Shown piece by piece: positions 51,197 through 63,946 of a stretch of DNA of 64,000 nt. Under the pieces are notes generated by a model. That model was not told the DNA's origin. It made no database searches and saw nothing but the letters and a program-made list of their open reading frames with translations. The position numbers and the translations under genes were made by a program. Location of the stretch: the NCBI RefSeq assembly GCF_000004075.3, contig NC_026661.2, positions 4,464,001-4,528,000 of the forward strand. Direction: 5' to 3'. Source of the stretch: Cucumis sativus. Taxonomy: Eukaryota; Streptophyta; Magnoliopsida; Cucurbitales; Cucurbitaceae. Numbering within the stretch: position 1 is the first letter of the stretch; the number at the start of each line of letters is the position of its first letter.

Positions 51197-53181
51197 GAGA
51201 TTGGTTTGGGTATGTTAACAAATGTCAAAGCTGCAACCTTGTTAAGTTTGATGTCTAATTGGATGTTGTTGTAAGTTATAGGGTTTGAGTATCTACGTTA
51301 TATCGTTCGTTTTTATATGTTTAGTTCATTGGTAAAGATATTTTAGAGCTTGTTTGGTTATCTTGTACATGATTTAATGGATTAATTATGTGATTTACTA
51401 ATGTCTGGCTCTAGTGGTTAATGTGGGTTTGCTTCTTCTACTACATGCATGTAGGTACTATGGAAGGAACTTATCAGAAAAGATGCTTGGTAAGGGACTG
51501 AAAGCTCTAGGAGTTCCAAGGAGTGAGTATATAGTGTCAACAAAGTGTGGGAGATATGGTGAGGGTTTTGATTTCAGTGCTGAGAGGGTGACAAGGAGCA
51601 TTGACGAGAGTTTGGCTAGGCTACAACTAGATTACGTTGATATACTGCATTGCCATGATATTGAATTTGGATCTCTTGATCAGGTGTGTAACTTATCTGA
51701 TGATTTCTTGCCTTTTTCAAGAACTTACTGACCACTGACTCTTAGTTATTAATACGGTCATATGACCTTCTGTTTTATAGGTTGTCCAACTTTATCCTTG
51801 AGTTCTAAATGGTTATTAACATAATTATTATTGTTATACTTTAAAATAAAAAGGTAGATCTTCAACCGCCTAAGTTTATTTCAGATTGTGAACGAGACGA
51901 TTCCTGCACTTCAAAAGCTAAAAGAAGCTGGGAAGACTCGTTTCATTGGTATCACAGGATTACCGTTGGAAATATTTACGTATGTGCTTGATCGAGTACC
52001 ACCCGGCACCGTTGATGTGATTCTTTCATATTGTCACTACAGTATTAATGATTCAACATTGTTAGATTTACTACCTTACTTGAAGAGTAAGGGAGTTGGA
52101 ATAATCAGTGCTTCTCCTCTAGCAATGGGACTTCTAACTGATCAAGGTCCCCCAGAATGGCACCCAGCTTCACCGGAATTAAAGGTACAGTTCCTCACCC
52201 CTTTTCTTTTATTAGCTTGGAACTTGAATTGTGAAACTTAAAAGCCTGAACAGGGAAATCACTTTCAGTTTACTAGTTTCATCACTCATGTAAGACGCAT
52301 TTGTTTGGAGGATTGCATTTCTCGTTCGTTACTCTGATGGGGCGTAGGTCCCCACTATGGGAATTTGATATCGTGAAATGAAAATAATTTCTAGGTATTT
52401 ATTATAGGATGCTGTAATGACTAATTTGTTCGAACCATACTAGCTAATCCAAAACCATTTGTTCTAGTGCTGTAATTTTATCTTTTATTTGTCCAACTCT
52501 GTTTTGTTTGAGTTTTTGCTTTACGCTGGAAAATAACATCGTTCTCTCATTTAAACTCCAACAGTCTGCATGCCAAGCTGCGGCTGCTCATTGTAGAAAG
52601 AAAGGAAAAAATATTTCAAAGTTAGCCATCCAATACAGTCTTGTGAACAAGGATATTTCAACGGTGCTGGTTGGCATGAACTCTGTCGGACAGGTATCTC
52701 TCAATAATCTCATTGTTTGGTATTCTCTTTCAATATTACTTTCAAGGGAGAAATACCCTTTTGGTCCTTTAGGTTGTCGGTATAGTTTCTTTTTGGTTCC
52801 TATGTTTCAAAATCAAACACTATTGTCCTTAAGATTTCAATAATGTTTAATTTTAGTCCTTAAAGTAACAGAATCGTTTGTGACTAAACGGAAGGTTGAC
52901 TAGGATGATCACTTAATTTTCGTCCTATATTCTTACCTAGAATGTTAAAACCCTACGAGTTATTATATGGCCAAATATTACAAAGTTGGAGATAGGTGAG
53001 ATTAGTGCTAAGTCAGCTGCCCTAAATGTATTCTAGAACTTGGAATCAGGTGGAGGAAAACGTAGCTGCTGCTGAAGAACTTGCCACATTTGGGAGGGAT
53101 GAGGAAACTCTGTCGGAGGTTGAAGCTATCCTTATCCCTGTCAAGAATCAGACATGGCCAAGTGGAATCCAAAACAGCTGA
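50926..53181 (+). CDS. L-galactose dehydrogenase (ascorbate biosynthesis), 5 exons
   Basis: Exons 50926-51107, 51455-51683, 51885-52184, 52565-52693 and 53050-53181, all GT-AG, sum to 972 bp or 323 residues (the Arabidopsis enzyme is about 319). Aldo/keto reductase fold: start MAVSYPKLPLRELGNTGLKT, catalytic Asp and Tyr in NFFDTSPYYG, Lys in VSTKCGRYG, His in ILHCHDIEFG, and cofactor-side motifs GITGLPLEIF and SASPLAMGLL; the end is WPSGIQNS. It oxidises L-galactose to L-galactono-1,4-lactone with NAD+ in the cytosol, the step before the mitochondrial lactone dehydrogenase in the Smirnoff-Wheeler route to ascorbate. The start is the first ATG giving this conserved N-terminus. Single clean copy with no sign of damage. 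Confidence 0.95.
51162..51195. repeat. (GT)n microsatellite in intron 1
   Basis: About 17 uninterrupted GT units shortly after the first exon of the L-galactose dehydrogenase gene. Confidence 0.9.
52745..52935. repeat. Dispersed repeat remnant in intron 4
   Basis: Contains CCCTTTTGGTCCTTTAGG, TTTTTGGTTCCTATGTTTCAAAATC and TTTAGTCCTTAAAGT, phrases seen in many plant non-coding repeats. Family not identified. Confidence 0.35.
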
Positions 53182-54068
53182 TATTTTAGTCGCTGCTGCT
53201 TGGTATGTGTAACATTTTTTTTCTTTTAATAATGAATCATCGAACAGAAAAGAAAAGGAATATAAAGGCAACTATCATCAAGTATAAGATTTTCGTATCT
53301 ATGTAAATGAACTGTTGTATTTATCTTGATTCGAACTATCAATTGGGAGGTCCATTCTCATATGTAGACACATTTATTAGAGAAGTCCGGGATTGTTTCA
53401 CAGACTTGGAGGCATGTCCAATTTTCCTTTAATCCCATATCTCCCCGTTGCAGTTTTGTTTTATGATTTTAACAGAATAGTTGGTTTATGAGGTTATTCC
53501 TTTCCTCGTTATAATGCCTGTGAAATTTTAGAGATACCTCATGCATAGCTCGGTTAATTTGATGATTGATTAGTGTTCTAACAATTTTGTCCTGTTTGGT
53601 CAGCTGGAAAATGGGTCAATAAAAGCATACTGTTTGGTCCCTTTTCAGCTTGAAAATGGATTATCATCAAAGCACTGAGGATTCGTTTGAATAGAGTTGA
53701 TTATTTCGGATTTTTTTTTCAAGACAACAATTATGAGGTGGAGATCAAATCTTCAACCTCTTGGAAAGAAGATTAATTATGTTCGCTTTCATAATTTGAA
53801 TTTGTTTTGTTTTGATTGTTCAAATTGTAAATTTTTTCAATCCAAATATCTCTTGTTAAGAGATTTGAGTGATTAAGACATCTTGACTCCTCAACTCTTT
53901 TTCTATTCAGTGAAATGAAGAGAACTTATGGACGAATATTTAGGTTTGGGTCTACTTTTAAGTTTGTATTTAAATGGTTCTCGAACTCTCGAAAAATTAA
54001 TTGATCTATTAGATAATAATTGAATCTCTACCGGCAGGAAGTTTGTTGATTATTTTCCATCTAAATTT

Positions 54069-54204
54069 AATTTTGATAAATTTTATGTTTAATTATTATC
54101 ATAAAGTTTATCTTTTGCTATGAAAATTAATGTATTAATTTTGATAAATTTTATGTTTAATTACTATCATAAAATTTATTTTTTGCTATGAAAATTAATG
54201 TATT
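54069..54204. repeat. 68-bp tandem duplication
   Basis: AATTTTGATAAATTTTATGTTTAATTATTATCATAAAG... at 54069 is repeated at 54137 with a few substitutions. Two units in direct tandem. Confidence 0.9.
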
Positions 54205-55552
54205 ACACATTTTTATAGTTTGCATATTTCATAAATCAAACCTTTTAATTTAAAAATTGTTTCAAATCAATCAACCAAAATATTTACAAGTATTTTATTA
54301 GATAGTTGATCATCTTCGTCTCTTTGTGAATGATATTTTTCTACATTTAAAAATATTTGCAACAATTTTAATAAATGATAGGTTCCATTAAAAAGTGATT
54401 TATGATCATGTTCTTTTGTTTTTTCCTCTCATTTTAAACATATGCTAGATTTTCAACTCTTAAACCAGGACTTCAACAACTCTCAAGTTGTCTAGGTGAT
54501 TTAAGAGAAAATAGTTGCGTGTTGATTAGGAATCAGGAATTTCACACTAACATTAAACAATTGATAATATTGTTACTTAAAACAAATGTCAATTAACTAT
54601 TTCAAATCATTCTCGAACACACCATAAGCTTACTGAAAGCAAAGGATCAAGCCAGTATGATGCTTACAAAAAAAGAAATGAAATAGCCAAATGAAATTCA
54701 ACCTCCAAAAGGATTAAGGAACACATATAGAACTAGAAGAAAATAGTGACAAAACTAAATCATCAGATGAGAACAAATGTGGTACATCAAAAACATTCAG
54801 ACAGATTGTTGCAACACAACTGCAGCTGCCCAATTCATAGATCTTCAGTGATATCTTGTTAATGAAACAGCGATTCCTATGATCTAAGAGAACTTGAACT
54901 TTCAAGCTCAGCAGGTGACAGTTAATGACTAACTACGACAAATCTCTAAGAAGTTTTAGGGTCAAAAAATAGGTATTTGCATTTACAAAAACGAAGACTA
55001 TGCACCTGTGGAATGCACAAGAGTTGAAAGGTTGGACTTGTTGCTTGTGTAACAATGAAGGATGTATGGATGAGTCTCAAGTCCTGCAAGAGAGGCACGA
55101 CCAAGAAGATGGCTACTCAAATTAGTCTATAGTACATTCAAGTTTCAATATCGTTAACTAATATTAAAGACAAAGCAAAGGCATGCATGTATCTACTCTA
55201 CTAGTTTTAAACGATGCCGGCTGTGTATGTTTAGGCTGTAAATTGTGTGGAATCACGAGGTTAATTTTCTTTTTCTTCAACATAACTGCAAGAGCTCAAG
55301 CCTGCTTGCCCACACCTTAAGTAATCTCACTGGGAGAACTTATTTAATCCTACAATATTTAGGTATCAAAAAAATTTTAGATAGGTGAGTCATTTGATAA
55401 ACCCATGGCCTCTATTGACCACCAGGTCATCCCAATGATGTTTAGGGATTGAAATTGTATCACTGCAACCCCATTTGATAACCACTTAACCTTAATTATG
55501 CTTGTCACCTTATTTCCATACTAAGATTTTCATCTTTATTAAAGAGACATTT

Positions 55553-55856
55553 AGGGGGGTTTGGACTCCCAATTCAAGTGGGTGTAGTGGGCTAATTACG
55601 TTTGGGGATCCTATTTAATTATAATAGTCGGTTAATCCAACTATTATAATCTACCATTAACTACAAGATTACAATTTCAAATCTCTCTCTCTTATAAGGC
55701 TTACTATTCTCCTGCCCATTCTATCTTTGACCTTTGTTAGATTGTTTACTATTTTCTACCCAAGCTATAATTAGCTTGCCACCAAATACAAAATATTATA
55801 ACTCACATATTATAATAACTACTAACTATAACAACCAACTCAACACCCCAAACATC
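55553..55856. mobile_element. MITE-like element (PIF/Harbinger or hAT type)
   Basis: Begins GGGGGGTTTGGACTCCC and ends CAACACCCCAAACATC, so the ends are roughly complementary. TTA precedes it and follows shortly after the right end. The interior TTATAATAGTCGGTTAATCC and ATTATAATAACTAC resembles the Tourist-like element at 26213. The exact right boundary is uncertain. Confidence 0.45.
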
Positions 55857-56406
55857 TTAGTTAAATTCCAAAAGCAAAAATAAGTTTTTAAAAACAATAT
55901 TTTAAAATTGGCTTGGTTTTCAACACAATGAGTAGAAAGTGAATCGAAAAGCAGAGAAATTCATTGGTCAAAGAACTATATTTAAAAGCTTATTTTTAAA
56001 AAAACATATAATCCAAATGGAGCGTAAATATAAGCTCAGTTTTGTGGAGAAATCTTCCAAGCGTGGTTAGACAATATGAAGAAAAATTAAAACAAGGAAG
56101 AATGCGGTAACCTAGACATGGTAATTAGATTCACACCATTGAATTCGATCTTCATTAGTTAGCGTAGATGGGCAGTGAGGAGAAACATTGATAATGGGAC
56201 AGGATTTCGAAGAAAGATGGCATAGTAATCGGAGTGAAATCCAAACTAAGGGATGATTACTTATTGCTTTCACTAAAATGAGACTTTCAGTAACAGCTAC
56301 TTGGTCGAGTGTATAAGGAAGAGCAGAAAAGCGGCAGAAAATTAAAATAAAAACGATGAATTATTAGAGAAGACATGAGGTCTTGAAACGTACTCTGATA
56401 ACTCAT

Positions 56407-57177
56407 TCATCTGCTAGTGTTGCTGTTGTTTCTCCAAAACGAGAGACGAGGAAGTTGTGAAATTAGAGACTCGACAACCTTTCCAGGCCCTGTTTTATGT
56501 GTTGAATCTTTTCCATCAACTTGGAGATCAGCATCCTTCCAAAACTTTATCACGTGAAGGCTCTCTTCTTCAGTTGATCTCTGCACAACAATTCTACTAG
56601 CATATCCTTTTTCTCTCATTTGAAGGCATATCTGAGCGGGATTATTTGCTGTAAGAGTAACCATGTACAACCAGCCTTTATCAGACAGAAGAACATCAGC
56701 AACAGGCAATATCCTGTCAATGACACTGCGACCATTTTCCCCTCCCGCCCAAGCAGAAGCAATTCCATCCTGACCCACTTCGTCCTCTGGGGTTGGAACA
56801 TAGGGTGGATTCACAACCAACACATCAACTGATCCAGCCAGTCGTTTCTCCAAACCAGATGCAATGTCAGTGCATACCAACTCTGCATGAAGCCCATGTG
56901 CTTCTAGAGTCTCCTGAGTGACTCTAATTGCATGAGGATTGATGTCTGTAGCAATATAATGGGTTGCAGAAGCTTCCTTTCCCAGAATAAGAGCAAGCGA
57001 TGTTATAACATAGCCACTACCACAACCAAATTCCAAGCACAATGTTGGATGATGATTTAACAATTTAACTTGATCAGCTAACAGTGCATCAACCAAAGCA
57101 AACGAATCATCACAGGGTTCATAAACCTCACGATGAGAGCTCACTAGGGGAATTTGTGCAGTTCTGAAAGAGGACAT
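56407..57177 (-). CDS. HEMK2/MTQ2-type eRF1 glutamine methyltransferase
   Basis: A single coding exon, 256 residues. Class I SAM-dependent methyltransferase: motif I LCLEFGCGSGYVITSLA, acidic loop YIATDINPHA, then DVLVVNPPYVPTP, the NPPY catalytic motif of N5-glutamine methyltransferases. The start MSSFRTAQIPLVSSHREVYEPCDDSF is the usual beginning of the HEMK2/N6AMT1 group, with VYEPxDDS, rather than of bacterial-type PrmC. Eukaryotic members work with the small zinc protein TRM112 and methylate the Gln of the GGQ motif in release factor eRF1. An acceptor (CATGACAG) ends at 57187, twelve bases before the start codon, so a 5' UTR intron is likely, with its donor probably near 57942. Length is normal. 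Confidence 0.93.
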   Translation of the reverse strand: MSSFRTAQIPLVSSHREVYEPCDDSFALVDALLADQVKLLNHHPTLCLEFGCGSGYVITSLALILGKEASATHYIATDINPHAIRVTQETLEAHGLHAELVCTDIASGLEKRLAGSVDVLVVNPPYVPTPEDEVGQDGIASAWAGGENGRSVIDRILPVADVLLSDKGWLYMVTLTANNPAQICLQMREKGYASRIVVQRSTEEESLHVIKFWKDADLQVDGKDSTHKTGPGKVVESLISQLPRLSFWRNNSNTSR

Positions 57178-57186
57178 GTGCCGGAC

Positions 57187-58150
57187 CTGTCATGAAAATA
57201 TGAAAAATAAGACAATTGTCTACTAATACGCGTGCTGGTCTGTATGTGCACTATAAGAAACAGTTGTTTCCAAAAAGAAAACACCACCAAAAAAGTGATG
57301 CAGGAAGTGAAACCCGAATCCAAGCAAGGGAGATAGGTGAGTGTACTCTCGCTCTAATCTAAGAAGGATGGGGAGAAGCGGATCAATTATCAGAACTAAA
57401 TCTGCTGATTAATGAAACAGTTAATCTATAAGAACCATTAAATTTTTTCTTGAAAAAACCAATCACAACTTCTGAGTTCTACAAATCTCAATAGTTCTTT
57501 CCTCAGACAGTTCCCGGGCAATCATCAAGCAATTCCCACAATTTCATGCTAGTACAACACGTTCCTACAGGGTGGGATCAAAACCTTCACTTCAATCAGC
57601 AATGGGGGCAACGATTTCTCAATTTCAAAAGAACAAGAGACCGATAAAACAAGTCAAGAAGTAAAACGGAGCCAAAATTAAAGAAAACCAATCACAACAA
57701 AAGACCCCTTGATTCAATTTTTTTTAAAAAAAAAACATGAACCACAAACGACTCAATTCGGATTCCAGAACATGAGCAAAAAGCAGCAGCCACATAAAAC
57801 TGTACACAAACAAATTTCATTTCGGGTGGGAAAAAGAGAGAGAAAAAAGAAGTTGGTGGACTTCAGCGATAAAGCTCGAAATCAATCACAATGGAAAGAG
57901 ATAAAATGAATTAGAAAGAAAGATAAAGAAACGGAAAGAATACCAGGAAAGGAGAAAAGTGCGGTGAGAAAAGTGCGGTGAGAAAATGAGAAAGCAACTG
58001 AAAGACTGAAGAGAGTTATGAAAGGTCGGAGATGGAAAGTAAGGAGAAGTATTGAGGAAGATTGAGCGTTGGAAAGGCAAAGAGATACAGAATGGGGAAG
58101 GAGAAGATACGTTGGGCTGCGGGAGAGTGGAGAGTGATGGGTAAGGAAAT
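57187..58150 (-). promoter_or_regulatory. Probable 5' UTR intron and leader of the HEMK2-like gene
   Basis: A splice acceptor abuts 57186, and a donor-like CTGGTATTC lies near 57942. The purine-rich stretch 57950-58080 (GGAGAAAAGTGCGGTGAGAAAAGTGCGGTGAG, a 16-bp tandem on the plus strand) would be untranslated leader. This is inferred from splice signals only. Confidence 0.45.
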
Positions 58151-58199
58151 TGGGTTTTTCAAGAAGCTATTGCCTATTGGGGCGGAGCGTTTCAACCTC

Positions 58200-59412
58200 C
58201 AACTAAAGTATACTATTCAATTTTCAACATTACTTTTAAAAAAAAGAAATTATAAAATAGAACAAAATATTTGAAAAAAATTCTTTCATATTTTGAAAAA
58301 AATAAAAATTAAGAGGATGAAAAAAATGTTAATGTTTCGTTATATTTATAAAAATTAACCATGAAATATCATAACTTATATGTAATACATTAAAATAAAA
58401 TATTATTATGAAACATATTTATATAGATAATAGTTCATCTCGAACAATGTGTGATGTTTTTTTTATATATGGTAAATAAAAATAACATTAATTTTAATAA
58501 AATCATAAAGATTGATAACTTTATCGTAAGTGTTTAATTTGTCGTTGGTTGAGTTTTGAACACCTTTTAGATGTAGAGGGACTATTTTTAGGAATGTTTG
58601 ATATTTGTTCATAATAGTTGGTTTTATTGGTAATACATGAACTTGCATTAAGTGCAGTGTACTACACCATTACAATATAAACATCATTTAATTAAAAAGT
58701 GAAAAAAAGTATAGTAATACAATCTAAATCTAGATCATAGTTACATCTAGTCTAAAGCATGGTGTGCGAAAGTAAGAATCCAAACATCACCAAGTAAGCT
58801 TAACTTATAGTATGACATTCTTCTTTTAAGAATAGAAAGTATCTAAAGAATGAAAGAAAGAGAATGGAAAAAAGAACAACTAAACAAACTGGTCTTTTGT
58901 CGGTGTTGCCTTAGCCATTGTAGCCACAGAATCTGATTCTCTCCCAACCAACTTAGTTTTGTAGGTAATATAAGAAAATATTTTTCAATAGATAAAGACG
59001 AATTCATGTGCAAGAAGTAATAAGGGTTTTCAATCAACACCAAAATAAAGCCATAAAAGCAATATGCAATCATAATAGAGAAACAAGATAGGATGGTCTA
59101 ATCTCATGAGTGAAATTAGAGCTTCCAAGTTACATGAGCACTGTACCAAATGAATTTTACAGTCAGTTGTTGTTTCATTATTTGGTAATCAACTTATAAA
59201 AGTATCTTTCTATGACCTTTCATTTCTACCCTATTTCATGGCTTACATTGTCAGTTAGACAGCATGGACATTCTAATTCATTCGTACGTGTATATCAACA
59301 ACAGAAGGATTTCGGCCAACGTCGTTGACCAATAACCAGCTCCAAGAGGGTATGGAGATGCGAAGTCCAGGATTGTGATTAATTTATGTAAAACTGTGCA
59401 ATGGCGATCAAT
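58200..59412. other. Intergenic DNA before the DHHC gene
   Basis: AT-rich and without recognised genes. The last 300 bp are the probable 3' UTR of the minus-strand gene ending at 59413. Confidence 0.5.
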
Positions 59413-62400
59413 CTAACTGACGGCACGTTGTAATGGAGGCCAAGCAATCTCGTCGTCTGTATGGCCTTGAATTAGGAAATCAGAGCAATTCTTTCGACAT
59501 CCATGATTATATGGATTCCGAAATTTCCCATCTGGACCGCGAAGATAACCATAGCGAATGGCATTTGACAGTTCATTAGTGGTGATATTTCGTGCTATCT
59601 GCATCAATGAATCATCCTTCTATCAACATTAGTATGCTAAGTTGGAAATGACGTAAACCCATGATAATGTTAAGTATCTAAAACATTTCATAATTGCTAG
59701 TTGAGCTCATGGTTCTCTTTACTCGTATTGTTCACTTTTCCAGCTTTTTGCAAACTTTTCCAGTGAAGATTTATGCTTAACTTGGAATGTTTTTGTTTCT
59801 CTGACATAGTTCTCATGTTTGGCTGTAGCAGGGTTAGTCATGTTTTACTTTGTGTCATTGTGACTTGAGCTAGCATTAGTCCTTTAACGCTATTGAGCTA
59901 GCATTTGTGTCATTGTGTCATTTCCCTTTTTTTAAAAAAATAAAGATAAGTTGAAGGGTTTGGATAAGTAGCCATTGGAAATGTTCAACCTCTAACCTAT
60001 TGCTTTGGATACTATCTGGTATCCATTTCTATTGGAACACCTAGTCCTGGCTACAACCAGATTGCACAGCCCTTGAGGAAATCAAACAACGACTAATATA
60101 TGCTAATTCCATGAAAACCTAACGGCATTAACATATGGTTCAGTCACAAAATTTAACCAGGGAAAAGGTGGATGAAATCGGACAGCTAATTACTCAAAGT
60201 GATAAGTTTTTCCTTTCTTTAATACCTATGAGCATACTTTTCAAGCTTATACACGTCACGATTAATCTCAAAGGCCAATTGTATGACCCTGCAACATTTT
60301 GTTGCCAACAAACTACTACGATTTTAATAATACTCTAGATAAGTGATCATTGTGGGGTTTGAACTCCCTTTCTTTAAAGTCCCTATGTATTTTTTCGCAC
60401 ACAATAACATGCCAACACATGGTGGTTATAACGGTGTTTTCTTTGATGACAGGTTGAGAATCTAGACAACAGGTTCCTTCAAAACTCAATCCACTAGGTT
60501 GAGAGTTACCAAAAGTGTGGCGATTAAGAATGTTTAGAGTAAAAAGTTATAATAATCCAATCCTATCAAGATCCCAAGAGGTTCAATACGTCCTCAAATA
60601 TAAGTGGTCTCAGAAGATGCCAGAAACAGATGACGCAACTAAAAAGACTATATAGTCTATATCTTGATATGGAAAATTGAGCCACAGTGTGTAAATTATC
60701 TAAACATTTAAAATGTTATAGTTTGGATTCCCTTTTGACCAATTGGAGATGTCTTTTGTAAATCCAATGGTTCGGCACTTCTTCCCCTCTCTTTTGTAAT
60801 TTCATATATCAACGAAATTGTTTCTTATCAACAAAAAAAAAAAAAAAAAAAAACCATGATGGTTTTGAGTCTTTGACAATTACCTGAGATGCCTGAGCTA
60901 CGGTCAAAGTTGTGGCAGCAATAAATATAATAGCATCCAGAAAAAGAAACGTAATGATTCCAGGATAATGAACCACCGCATGATGAAACCAAGTTTCTCC
61001 AGTTGGCACTGCTGAAGGCACTGTGAATATTCCTGCAATAGAAGAGAAAGCTCATATCGATTTCAAAAGAAAAAAGTGAAAACTTATGCAAATTGGTATC
61101 ATTCACTTGTCTCAATGGCATACTTTGTATGGCAATATAGCCAGAAAGGAATGATGTCAAAGTTCCCAAGCAGATGAAAACAAAAAAATCCCGTTTATTC
61201 CTCTGCAAGAGCATCAGAAAAAATTAAAAAGAATAAAGTTGTCGGTAATCAGCTGGGTACATATACAATGATTAGTGAAACTAAAATATGAACGAAAAAA
61301 AAAAAAAAAAATAACAAGGGAAATATCATAAGCATTCTAATTAGTAAGGATAAGAGTGACACGGAACTTTATAGTTCAGATGTGTCTGTTAGATAATCTA
61401 TTATATACATAATACAATAACTATTCTATGAAGAAAAACATAATATAATAACTAGAACAATTTGTACAAAATTCTCCCTTCTGTATAACTTGGAGAACAA
61501 GATCCACAAAAGAGTAACACATTAAAGATCAAAATTAAGAACAAGCACAACTTCTCACCTTCCCCACACAATTAGATATCCACGGACAGTGATGGTCAAA
61601 CTGTTCCACACATCGATTACAAGTAGGACAGTGCTTCGAACGAACGGGTCTAATTATCTGAAAGAAACGTAATAACGTTAACTTAGATCACAAGAGAGAA
61701 TGTTTTCATCAATTACACCACAAAATTATGTTCTTTAAAATATCATTTAATATCAAAGAGTTTCTGAGATAAACCTTGCATGTAGGGCATAGTTGTGACC
61801 AATTCCCCACCCACACTGAAGAATTGTTGAGATCAATGCTCAACAAAGGATCCTAAAGAATGCAAAATATTCATTTATGAAATAAAAAGTTGAAAGAACC
61901 AGTTTTCTGCTAAAAGATGACAACAAAAGAAGAGTAGAAGAAAAAAATGGAAGCACCCTTGCGAACACACATCGAAGGTGGGGAATTTTTGTCTGGAAGG
62001 TAACAATTAAGGATACCCACATTCTTTTCTTTTCAAGCATGGAAGACAAATCAAAGAAGATCAAATTTTCCTATGGGAAATTGCCAACACGGCCATCAAT
62101 ACCAAAGATGTTCTCCAAAGGACAAAGCCACATTTGGCCATCTCCACTGGATGGTGTTCTTTGTGCAAGATTGATGGTGAATCATAAAGCCACTTATCCA
62201 TTCAGTGTACATTTAATTTGCATTGAAAATCTGATTTTGGATATGTGGAGCTTTTGGATGGTTTTTTATTTTTCCTAGAGATGTTAAATATCTTCTTAGC
62301 ATTCTATTGCTGTACCACCCCTTCAAAAGTGCCAAGGCTTTAATGCAGATGCATCTCACCCATACTTTCTTTAGGGTTCTTTGGAAGGAAAGAAACCAAA

Positions 62401-63946
62401 GAACCTTTTTTGATAAAGAGCATCCCTTTATGTGGCCTTTGATCTTCTCATTTACTGTGCTGTTTTTAGAAGTAAAAGAGACACTGAAATTCCTCAAACA
62501 GAGACACATATACCTCTGTATTGGTAGGATTGCCCAACTCTCCGGGTCTTTTTATATATCCTGGATCTTTGCTGCACATAATAGTAAAAATTATCATTTT
62601 TTTTCTAAGCTTAGGAACAATTACATTAATCATGATTAAAGATTATAAAAAAGGACACAGTATCCCATCCTTGCTATGAACCAAGGATATTACAAATTGC
62701 TATCATTGCTGCTGATCTGACTCAAAAAATAGTCACGGCAGTTGGCAGAGTAAACATATAAAGGGAAAAAAGAAAAAAAGAAAAAGGAACCAATTCCGTT
62801 GTCTTGATGCTTAAGATGAGTTCACTCAGAGAGGGAGTTCCAAGAACCTCAAGAGCTTAATCTAATGTGAGGAGCAAAATCAATATCTTCTAAAAGATTT
62901 TTTTAATCTAGACCATAGTTAAAAACCTTTCTTACATGTATTGGATTGTAGTTTTTTTATCAATGTATTGAGTTGCAGTTCGCTTCTCATTAAATATGAG
63001 AGTTTTAACCTTTTATGATTTCATTATATTTCTTTTGGTGGTGGAATCTGTGGCTTTTACTTTGGTGGTCTAGTGTTTAGCACAGTTGAGCATCTTTGTT
63101 TTTCAAGATCATTGTTTTTCAGTTTCTCTTGGCTCCTCCCTCCTTCAGTCTCATTTGCTCAGAACTCATCATTCTTGGCCTTTATTTAAGTGCTTCGTTT
63201 GGATTATTTTTTTGGTTCTTTGAAAAGGATTAATATTTGTTTGAATTGTTATCCATTCCTTTTATTTTCCTTTTTATTTGTTCATTTTTTCATAAAGGTT
63301 TGAATCTTTGGACCAAAAAGATTTGTTGAGATCATTCATTGTATTTCGGTATTATTGTCTATTTTTCGGTTACTTTGTTACTCTCCTCTCCTGAGGGCTA
63401 CTGTATACAAAGAGTAAAAAAGGCTTGTGTCACCATTATGATGTAAATAGGACATGAAATTGCAATCAATTTCTTTAACGTTTTGAATTTAACATACTTT
63501 TATAACTGAATTATTAGGGGAATACAATTCTAAGAATTACTTGTATACACATAAATTATGAACCGTCTAGAGAACTGATCAAACAAGTTATATAGAGAAT
63601 GAGTCCGTGCCATAGAGGTTAGAGAATTACCTACTACATCTATAAAACATTAACAGAGAAACAAATGCCAAACAGAGGGCAGTCCACGCCCAAAGCCCAA
63701 TAACGGCAGTAACCTTCGCAAGATTAGAGCCTACAGTCAATAATAAGTCAGACATAATCTCCAAGTAAAATTGCAATTTTTAACGAGAAGATAACTTGGT
63801 GAAGCACCTGCAAGAACTGAGTTGATGAAGAGGATCACCAGAATAATGATGACACATAGTAAAATAGGGGCATAACCAAAATTTTCAATCTTCCTAGTGC
63901 ACAATTTTGCTCCCAAGTGGCTGCGATGCGTCCGTTGTGCTTTAGA
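59413..63946 (-). CDS. Ankyrin-DHHC protein S-acyltransferase (PAT23-like), 3' part, 5' end outside window
   Basis: Seven coding exons on the minus strand: 63808-63946, 63631-63730, 62514-62571, 61775-61852, 61559-61657, 61124-61202, 60884-61032, plus the last exon 59413-59598, all GT-AG and in phase. The protein part starts [12 protein letters not shown], has membrane helices ([38 protein letters not shown]), then [32 protein letters not shown], the catalytic DHHC in [18 protein letters not shown], two more helices ([16 protein letters not shown]), the TTxE-type motif in ARNITTNEL, and [16 protein letters not shown]. The order and sequence fit the Arabidopsis PAT23 type, whose N-terminus has ankyrin repeats; these must lie beyond 64000. 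It palmitoylates proteins at internal membranes or the plasma membrane. Counting the last exon there are eight exons in view. Confidence 0.92.
60720..60853 (+). mobile_element. Poly(A)-ended retroposon tail in a DHHC-gene intron
   Basis: Ends with CTCTTTTGTAATTTCATATATCAACGAAATTGTTTCTTATCAAC followed by about 19 A. The layout suits the 3' end of a LINE or a retrocopied transcript. The body upstream (60300-60720) is non-coding and its limit is unclear. Confidence 0.4.
61885..62480 (+). mobile_element. LINE (L1-type) ORF2 3' fragment in a DHHC-gene intron
   Basis: Broken frames spell [10 protein letters not shown] / [23 protein letters not shown], the start of the zinc-binding domain that follows L1 reverse transcriptases, and later [22 protein letters not shown], the WxERNxRxF motif. 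Antisense to the host gene and dead. Confidence 0.7.

Larger units (their letters stand above)
53182..56406. other. Intergenic region between L-galactose dehydrogenase and HEMK2-like gene
   Basis: The beginning is the 3' UTR of the dehydrogenase. It contains a 68-bp tandem duplication (54069) and a MITE-like element (55553). A 78-base stretch at 55006-55083 is bordered on the minus strand by a good acceptor (CTTGCAG) and donor (GTGCAT) and could be an exon of a transcript from the minus strand, but no known protein is encoded. Confidence 0.4.

Noticed and set aside
60809-61214. Minus-strand frames as separate small genes
   Set aside because: They read through splice borders of the DHHC gene; the exon structure explains them fully.
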